Of a DNA stretch of 16,544 bases, positions 9,657 through 16,544 are shown piece by piece. The notes under the pieces were generated by a model, which made no database searches, was not told the origin of the DNA, and was given only the letters and a program-made list of their open reading frames with translations. Positions within the stretch are counted from its first letter, which is position 1, and every line of letters starts with the position of its first letter. The DNA is taken from contig CAZRTZ010000059.1 of assembly GCA_964603155.1 (NCBI GenBank), positions 1 to 16,544 on the forward strand, read 5' to 3'. Position numbers and translations under genes: made by a program. This DNA is from VAUL01 sp964603155 (GTDB lineage Bacteria > Desulfobacterota > Desulfuromonadia > Desulfuromonadales > BM103).

Positions 9657-10589
9657 TTAGGGCGTCTGGGCCAACTGGCCCCAATCCACGACGATGCTGG
9701 TCTGCCCGCGCAGAACCTGCAGCCATTCCTGGTAAAGGCGCTCCCGACGCTCCGCCTCGAGCTGGGAACGAATCTGCCGCTCCGCCTCGCGGCGACTGAG
9801 CCGCTGGGCCGGGCGCTGCTCCTCGACCAGGAAGATATGGTAACCGTACTCGCTCTTGATCAGGGCGCTGGGCTTGCCGGGCGGCAAGGTAAAGACCGCT
9901 TCGAAAAAAGGCGGCATCTCCTCGCGGCCAAAAAAGCCGAGGTCTCCCCCTTGGGCCGCGTCGGGGGAGGTCGAGTGTTCCCTGGCCAGAGCGGCAAAAT
10001 CGGCGCCTTTTCGCAACTGCGCCAGCAGGCGCTCGCCGGCGGCCTGTTCGGCGACCACGATCTGCCGGGCACGGACCTGCGCGGGGCGGTCGAACTCTTC
10101 GCGGTGCTGCTGGTAATAGCTTTCGATATCCGTTTCCGCAACCCGGTGGCGATCGCCGACCACCTGATCGATCAGCTTCTGCTGGGTAAGACTGGTCGCC
10201 AGTTCGGCCTGCCATTCGGCCAGGCTCAGCCCGCGCTCGCCAAGGAAAGCTTCCAGCCCTCCCTGAGGGAAATCGCGCCGGTATTCGTCGATGGCTGCCG
10301 TGACTTCCGCCGGGGCCACGGAGATCCCCCGGCGGCGGGCCTCGGCCAGCGTCAGCTCGCGGTCGATGAGCTGGGTCAGGAAGGCCCGCTGCAGATCCTG
10401 GCGCTCGCTACCGCTCAACTCCTGACCGGTCTTGAGGGTCTTGGCAAAAGCGGCCAGGAATTCGTCCTTGCTGACCTGGCGATCGGCCACTTTGAGCAGC
10501 GGTTTCGATGCAACCGCCTGTTCGCCGCCGCACCCGGCCAGAAGCAGGGTCAATAGCAGGGTCAGGAGGCTGCGTAGCGTGGTGTTCAA
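9657..10589 (-). CDS. Parvulin-type peptidyl-prolyl isomerase, lipoprotein
   Basis: A 310-residue periplasmic PPIase anchored by a lipid. From the TTG start at 10589 the protein has a short signal sequence with lipobox LLAGC, Cys at 20. Residues 25-150 are a SurA/PrsA-like N-terminal helical region; residues about 171-260 form a parvulin domain with VRARQIVVA, FAALAREHSTSP, QGGDLGFFG and SEYGYHIFLVEE. The C-terminal ~50 residues are a basic helix. The TTG is chosen because GAGGAG lies about 6 bases upstream and the lipobox follows directly; the frame is open back to an ATG at 10814, but that is inside mfd and would bury the signal peptide. Located 28 bases after mfd and 28 bases before the SurA-like gene. 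Probably acts with that protein in envelope protein folding. Confidence 0.88.
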   Translation of the reverse strand: MNTTLRSLLTLLLTLLLAGCGGEQAVASKPLLKVADRQVSKDEFLAAFAKTLKTGQELSGSERQDLQRAFLTQLIDRELTLAEARRRGISVAPAEVTAAIDEYRRDFPQGGLEAFLGERGLSLAEWQAELATSLTQQKLIDQVVGDRHRVAETDIESYYQQHREEFDRPAQVRARQIVVAEQAAGERLLAQLRKGADFAALAREHSTSPDAAQGGDLGFFGREEMPPFFEAVFTLPPGKPSALIKSEYGYHIFLVEEQRPAQRLSRREAERQIRSQLEAERRERLYQEWLQVLRGQTSIVVDWGQLAQTP

Positions 10590-10617
10590 GCCGGCTCCTC
10601 TGCGTAAAAAAATCAAG

Positions 10618-14100
<3,483 letters not shown>

Positions 14101-14163
14101 AGCAAACTCGGAAAAACATCTGCTGACAAATGTCTCAGGGACTGCCCGTAACGCAGGAAAGGC

Positions 14164-14221
14164 CGTGATCCGTAATCCGTGATGCGAAAGAATCTTAGCT
14201 GATCACGGATCACGGATTACG
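14164..14221. repeat. Period-7 inverted repeat between nadA and mfd
   Basis: Arms 14164-14183 and 14202-14221 are 20 bases each and complementary except for two positions, which would be G-U or A-C pairs depending on the strand; the loop is 18 bases. The arms are themselves tandem 7-mers (CGTGATC, CGTAATC, CGTGATG; and CGGATCA, CGGATTA). There is no T run on either side, so it is not a canonical terminator. It could act as an mRNA processing or stabilising hairpin in a nadA-mfd transcript. The remaining 14101-14163 shows no clear feature. Confidence 0.75.
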
Positions 14222-14235
14222 TCTGTCGCGGACCG

Positions 14236-15153
14236 TCAGTCGCGCGGCACCGCCAGCATCCGGTCCAGCGCCCGCTTCGCCCGCTCGCGGATCTCCTCGG
14301 GGACGGTAATGCGCGGGCGCAGGGAGACGAGAGCCTCACGGATATCCTCGAGGGAGGTCAGCTTCATGTTCGGGCAGATCAGCCGGGTGGTCGGCAGGAT
14401 GAATTCCTTCTCCGGGTTTTCCAGGCGCAGCCGATAGAGAATCCCGGCCTCGGTGCCGATGATGAAACGCTTCGCCGGGCTTTGCCGGGCAAAGACGTAC
14501 ATGCCGCTGGTCGAACAGATGTGGTCGGCGATGTCGAGGATTTCCGGCGGGCATTCCGGGTGGGCGACGAAGAGCGCGTCCGGATAGTCGGCCTTGGCCG
14601 CCTGCACCTCGGCAACGCTCAGCCGGTCGTGAGTCGGGCAGTAACCATCCCACCAGTGGCAGCGCTTGGCGGTATGGCGAGCGATGTACATGGCCAGGTT
14701 GCGGTCGGGGGTGAGAATCACTTCGTCCGCATCCAGGGAGTTGACCACGCGCACGGCGTTGGCGCTGGTACAGCAGATATCGCTCTCGGCCTTGACCGCG
14801 GCGGTGGAGTTAACGTAGGTGACCACCGGCGCGGCGGGGAATTTCTCGCGCATCATGCGGATGCCGTCGGGGGTGATCATATCGGCCATCGGGCAGCCGG
14901 CATCAGCACGGGGGATCAGCACGGTTTTCTGCGGGGCGAGGATCGCCGCGCTTTCCGCCATGAAGTGCACACCGCAGAAGACGATCACCTGTTTGTCGGT
15001 GCGCGCCGCCTCCTGGGAAAGGCCCAGTGAATCACCGCAGATATCGGCCACGGCCTGGACTTCATCGCGCTGATAGTTGTGGGCCAAAATCAGGGCATCG
15101 CGCTCGGCAGCCAGGCGGCGAATCTCCTGCATCAGTTCAACATGAGGCATCAT
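14236..15153 (-). CDS. nadA: Quinolinate synthase (4Fe-4S)
   Basis: Condenses iminoaspartate with dihydroxyacetone phosphate to quinolinate in de novo NAD synthesis. 305 residues. The three cluster-binding cysteines, aligned by memory to the Thermotoga enzyme, are C87 (DAGCPMAD), C172 (GYCPTHDR) and C260 (LICPNMKL). The duplicated-fold motifs LAHNYQRDEVQ, CGDSLGLS, YVNSTAAVKAESD, CTSANAV, FVAHPECPPE and IGTEAG are present. The start is one of two adjacent ATGs (15153 or 15150); AAGGA lies 8 bases before the first. In-frame ATGs at 15162 and 15213 are less likely: the first leaves no room for the Shine-Dalgarno and the second lies in the -35 box. nadB and nadC are not in the window. Confidence 0.96.
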   Translation of the reverse strand: MMPHVELMQEIRRLAAERDALILAHNYQRDEVQAVADICGDSLGLSQEAARTDKQVIVFCGVHFMAESAAILAPQKTVLIPRADAGCPMADMITPDGIRMMREKFPAAPVVTYVNSTAAVKAESDICCTSANAVRVVNSLDADEVILTPDRNLAMYIARHTAKRCHWWDGYCPTHDRLSVAEVQAAKADYPDALFVAHPECPPEILDIADHICSTSGMYVFARQSPAKRFIIGTEAGILYRLRLENPEKEFILPTTRLICPNMKLTSLEDIREALVSLRPRITVPEEIRERAKRALDRMLAVPRD

Positions 15154-15184
15154 TCCGTACATCCTTGTCAGGCGTAAATAGTTA

Positions 15185-15213
15185 ATCTTATGGTAAAAGC
15201 ATAGAAATGTCAA
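15185..15213 (-). promoter_or_regulatory. Sigma70-type promoter for nadA
   Basis: On the minus strand a perfect TTGACA (15213-15208), a 17-base spacer and TAAGAT (15190-15185). The predicted start near 15178 gives a leader of about 25 bases. It may also drive mfd and the PPIase genes. No operator could be assigned with confidence. Confidence 0.72.
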
Positions 15214-15233
15214 ACGGTTATCCGGTGAATTCC

Positions 15234-15262
15234 TTGACAGCCGGCCGGCCGGGCGCTATCCT
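15234..15262 (+). promoter_or_regulatory. Sigma70-type promoter for tatBC
   Basis: Perfect TTGACA (15234-15239), a 17-base spacer and TATCCT (15257-15262). The spacer contains CCGG three times in a row (15241-15252), an unusually GC-rich self-complementary stretch. The predicted start near 15269 gives a leader of about 42 bases. Confidence 0.72.
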
Positions 15263-15310
15263 CTGCGCACCAGCTCCAGAACAAAACCGTCACCCTCGAA
15301 GGGACTGCAG

Positions 15311-15685
15311 ATGTTTGGTATCGGCTTTCCGGAACTCCTCTTGATCGCGGTGATCGCCCTGGTGGTCATCGGGCCGAAACGTCTCCCCGACCTGGCCCGC
15401 GCCATGGGGCGCGGTTTCGCCGAGTTCCGCCGGGCCAGCGACGAACTCAAACGGACTTTCGAGGAGGAAACCCGTGCCGCACGGGCCGAGGAACTGCGGC
15501 AGAAACTTCTGGAAGACGGGAAGATTCGTCCGCCGGGCGCCGCCGACCCCTACCCCCAGGAAGTTGATGCCGGCGAGGAACCTGCGGCGACGACCATCCA
15601 GGCCGAGGCCCCCGACACCCTGCCGGCCAGCGCCAAACCCGCCGTCCCGGAGCCCGCTCCGGCGCAGGAGCCGCCCCGTGGATGA
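15311..15685 (+). CDS. tatB: Sec-independent translocase subunit, TatA/TatB family (TatB-like)
   Basis: Single-pass membrane component of the twin-arginine pathway, which exports folded proteins. MFGIGFPELLLIAVIALVVI is the N-terminal membrane segment; E8 and the hinge GPKRLPDLARAMGR favour TatB over TatA. An amphipathic, then charged helix (RASDELKRTFEEETRAARAEEL) follows to about residue 65, and residues 72-124 form a Pro/Ala-rich acidic tail, probably disordered. AAGGGA lies 6 bases before the ATG. The stop codon is 8 bases inside the tatC gene, so the two are coupled. No separate tatA is adjacent: either it lies elsewhere or this protein serves both roles. The A/B distinction is less certain than the family. 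Confidence 0.85.
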   Translation: MFGIGFPELLLIAVIALVVIGPKRLPDLARAMGRGFAEFRRASDELKRTFEEETRAARAEELRQKLLEDGKIRPPGAADPYPQEVDAGEEPAATTIQAEAPDTLPASAKPAVPEPAPAQEPPRG

Positions 15686-16439
15686 CACGCGCATGTCGCT
15701 GATGCAGCACCTCGAGGAGCTGCGCAAGCGCATCGTCCGGGCCGGGATTGCCTGGCTGGTGGCGTTCATGGTCTGCTACAATTATGCCGAGCAGATGTAC
15801 CTGCTGATCTCGCGGCCGCTGCGCGAGGCACTCCCCCCCGGCACCAAACTGGTCTTCATCTCAGCCACCGAACCGTTTTTCGCCTACCTGAAGATCGGCG
15901 CCTTCGCCGCACTGCTGGTTTCCCTCCCCTACATCTTCCTACAGGTGTGGGGATTCATCGCCCCCGGCCTGTACTCACACGAAAAGCGCTACGTGATCCC
16001 CTTCGTCGTGCTCAGCTCGGGGTGCTTCATCGCCGGGACCCTGTTCGGTTTTTTTGTGGCCTTCCCGCTGATGTTCGGCTTCCTGGTCGAGGCCGGCACC
16101 GCCGGCGGCGAGGTGGTGCCGATGCTCTCCATGGGCAGCTATCTCTCGCTGGCCAGCCAGATGCTGCTGGCTTTCGGCATCACTTTCGAGCTGCCGATCG
16201 TAATCTTCTTCCTGGCACGGATGGGCGTGGTGGGTTACGACTTCCTGGCCCGCAACCGCAAGTACGCCCTGCTGATCTGCTTCATTCTCGGTGCGATTTT
16301 CTCGCCCCCCGATGTGGTGTCGCAGACGGTCCTGGCGGTGCCGATGTTCATCCTCTACGAACTTGGCATCTGGCTGGCCTTCTTCTTCGGCAAAAAGAAA
16401 GCGACGGCGGAACCCCAAACCGCCAGCGAGGCCGGCTGA
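15678..16439 (+). CDS. tatC: Sec-independent protein translocase TatC
   Basis: Six-span inner-membrane receptor that recognises twin-arginine signal peptides with TatB. 253 residues from the GTG at 15678 (VDDTRMSLMQHLEELRKR). This start overlaps tatB by 8 bases and has AGGAG 7 bases upstream; the ATG at 15693 would lack a suitable Shine-Dalgarno, and ATGs farther upstream lie within tatB. Conserved signs are HLEELRKRI (11-19), EPFFAYLKI (65-73), FIAPGLYSHEKRY (93-105) with the key acidic residue E102, and SPPDVVSQ (209-216). Hydrophobic spans are at roughly 23-43, 73-95, 108-132, 157-180, 196-211 and 214-236. The tail is short and Lys/Ala-rich. Only 13 bases separate its stop from a possible convergent gene. 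Confidence 0.97.
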   Translation: MDDTRMSLMQHLEELRKRIVRAGIAWLVAFMVCYNYAEQMYLLISRPLREALPPGTKLVFISATEPFFAYLKIGAFAALLVSLPYIFLQVWGFIAPGLYSHEKRYVIPFVVLSSGCFIAGTLFGFFVAFPLMFGFLVEAGTAGGEVVPMLSMGSYLSLASQMLLAFGITFELPIVIFFLARMGVVGYDFLARNRKYALLICFILGAIFSPPDVVSQTVLAVPMFILYELGIWLAFFFGKKKATAEPQTASEAG

Positions 16440-16452
16440 CCACCGTCTCCGC

Positions 16453-16544
16453 CTACCGCTCCCCCCGCCACGCCGGTCCGGCCGGGAACGCCGCCAGCAG
16501 CCGGTCGGTCGTTCGCGAGGTGGTCAACCAGATCAGATCCCTGG
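16453..16544 (-). CDS. Possible C-terminal fragment of a convergent gene
   Basis: On the minus strand one frame is open from the right edge for 29 codons and ends at a TAG (16455-16453). The peptide begins RDLIWLTTSRTTDRL and ends FPAGPAWRGER, a plausible protein C-terminus that I do not recognise. Several other frames are also open across this short GC-rich stretch, so the call rests mainly on composition. No terminator is visible between it and tatC. Confidence 0.3.
   Translation of the reverse strand, partial: RDLIWLTTSRTTDRLLAAFPAGPAWRGER

Noticed and set aside
15154..15213. Longer NadA starting at 15213
   Set aside because: The ATG falls inside the predicted -35 box and the added residues are not NadA-like.
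16440..16452. Terminator after tatC
   Set aside because: No inverted repeat or T run is visible in the short interval.

Overview
The window is a GC-rich bacterial chromosomal segment that is almost entirely coding. The gene set suggests an anaerobic deltaproteobacterium, most likely of the Desulfuromonadales/Geobacter group: early-cobalt (anaerobic) cobalamin genes including a short CbiX and a fused CbiE-CbiT, a lone PilZ protein, an mfd plus two-PPIase operon, and short period-7 spacer repeats. The taxonomic placement is inferred from content and style, not from a database search.

Layout. (1) Positions 1-8107, minus strand: one apparent transcription unit read right to left, pdxA - uvrA - cbiX - cbiC - cbiD - cbiET (cobL) - cbiL (cobI, cut by the left edge). 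A sigma70-like promoter (TTGAGT, 17 bp, TATACT) lies just upstream of pdxA. From uvrA to cbiET the genes overlap or nearly touch. The cob genes cover several steps from sirohydrochlorin to the corrin ring: cobalt insertion, C20, C1, C5 and C15 methylation with decarboxylation, and the methyl migration giving cobyrinate. The rest of the pathway (cbiF, G, H, J, A) is not here and may lie to the left. (2) 8182-8651, plus strand: a single-gene PilZ (c-di-GMP receptor) unit with its own promoter and a strong hairpin terminator shared with the convergent operon. (3) 8675-15213, minus strand: nadA - mfd - parvulin-type lipoprotein PPIase - SurA-like periplasmic protein. nadA has a consensus promoter; the three downstream genes are tightly spaced. 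(4) 15234-16439, plus strand: a promoter followed by overlapping tatB and tatC, divergent from nadA. (5) 16453-16544: possibly the C-terminal end of a convergent gene, with weak support.

Functionally this is mostly housekeeping: cofactor synthesis (B6, B12, NAD), nucleotide excision repair (uvrA and mfd, the transcription-repair coupling pair), envelope protein folding and export (two PPIases, Tat) and c-di-GMP sensing. I see no mobile element, CRISPR array, tRNA, rRNA or defence system, and no gene-free stretch above 300 bases.

The most distinctive non-genic signal is a set of degenerate 7-bp-period arrays (and one 6-bp tandem repeat) in the spacers flanking cobI, uvrA and mfd. They reach into the cobI 3' end and lie where Shine-Dalgarno sequences would be expected. 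This is the one element I would follow up; I did not find a convincing novel multi-gene system.
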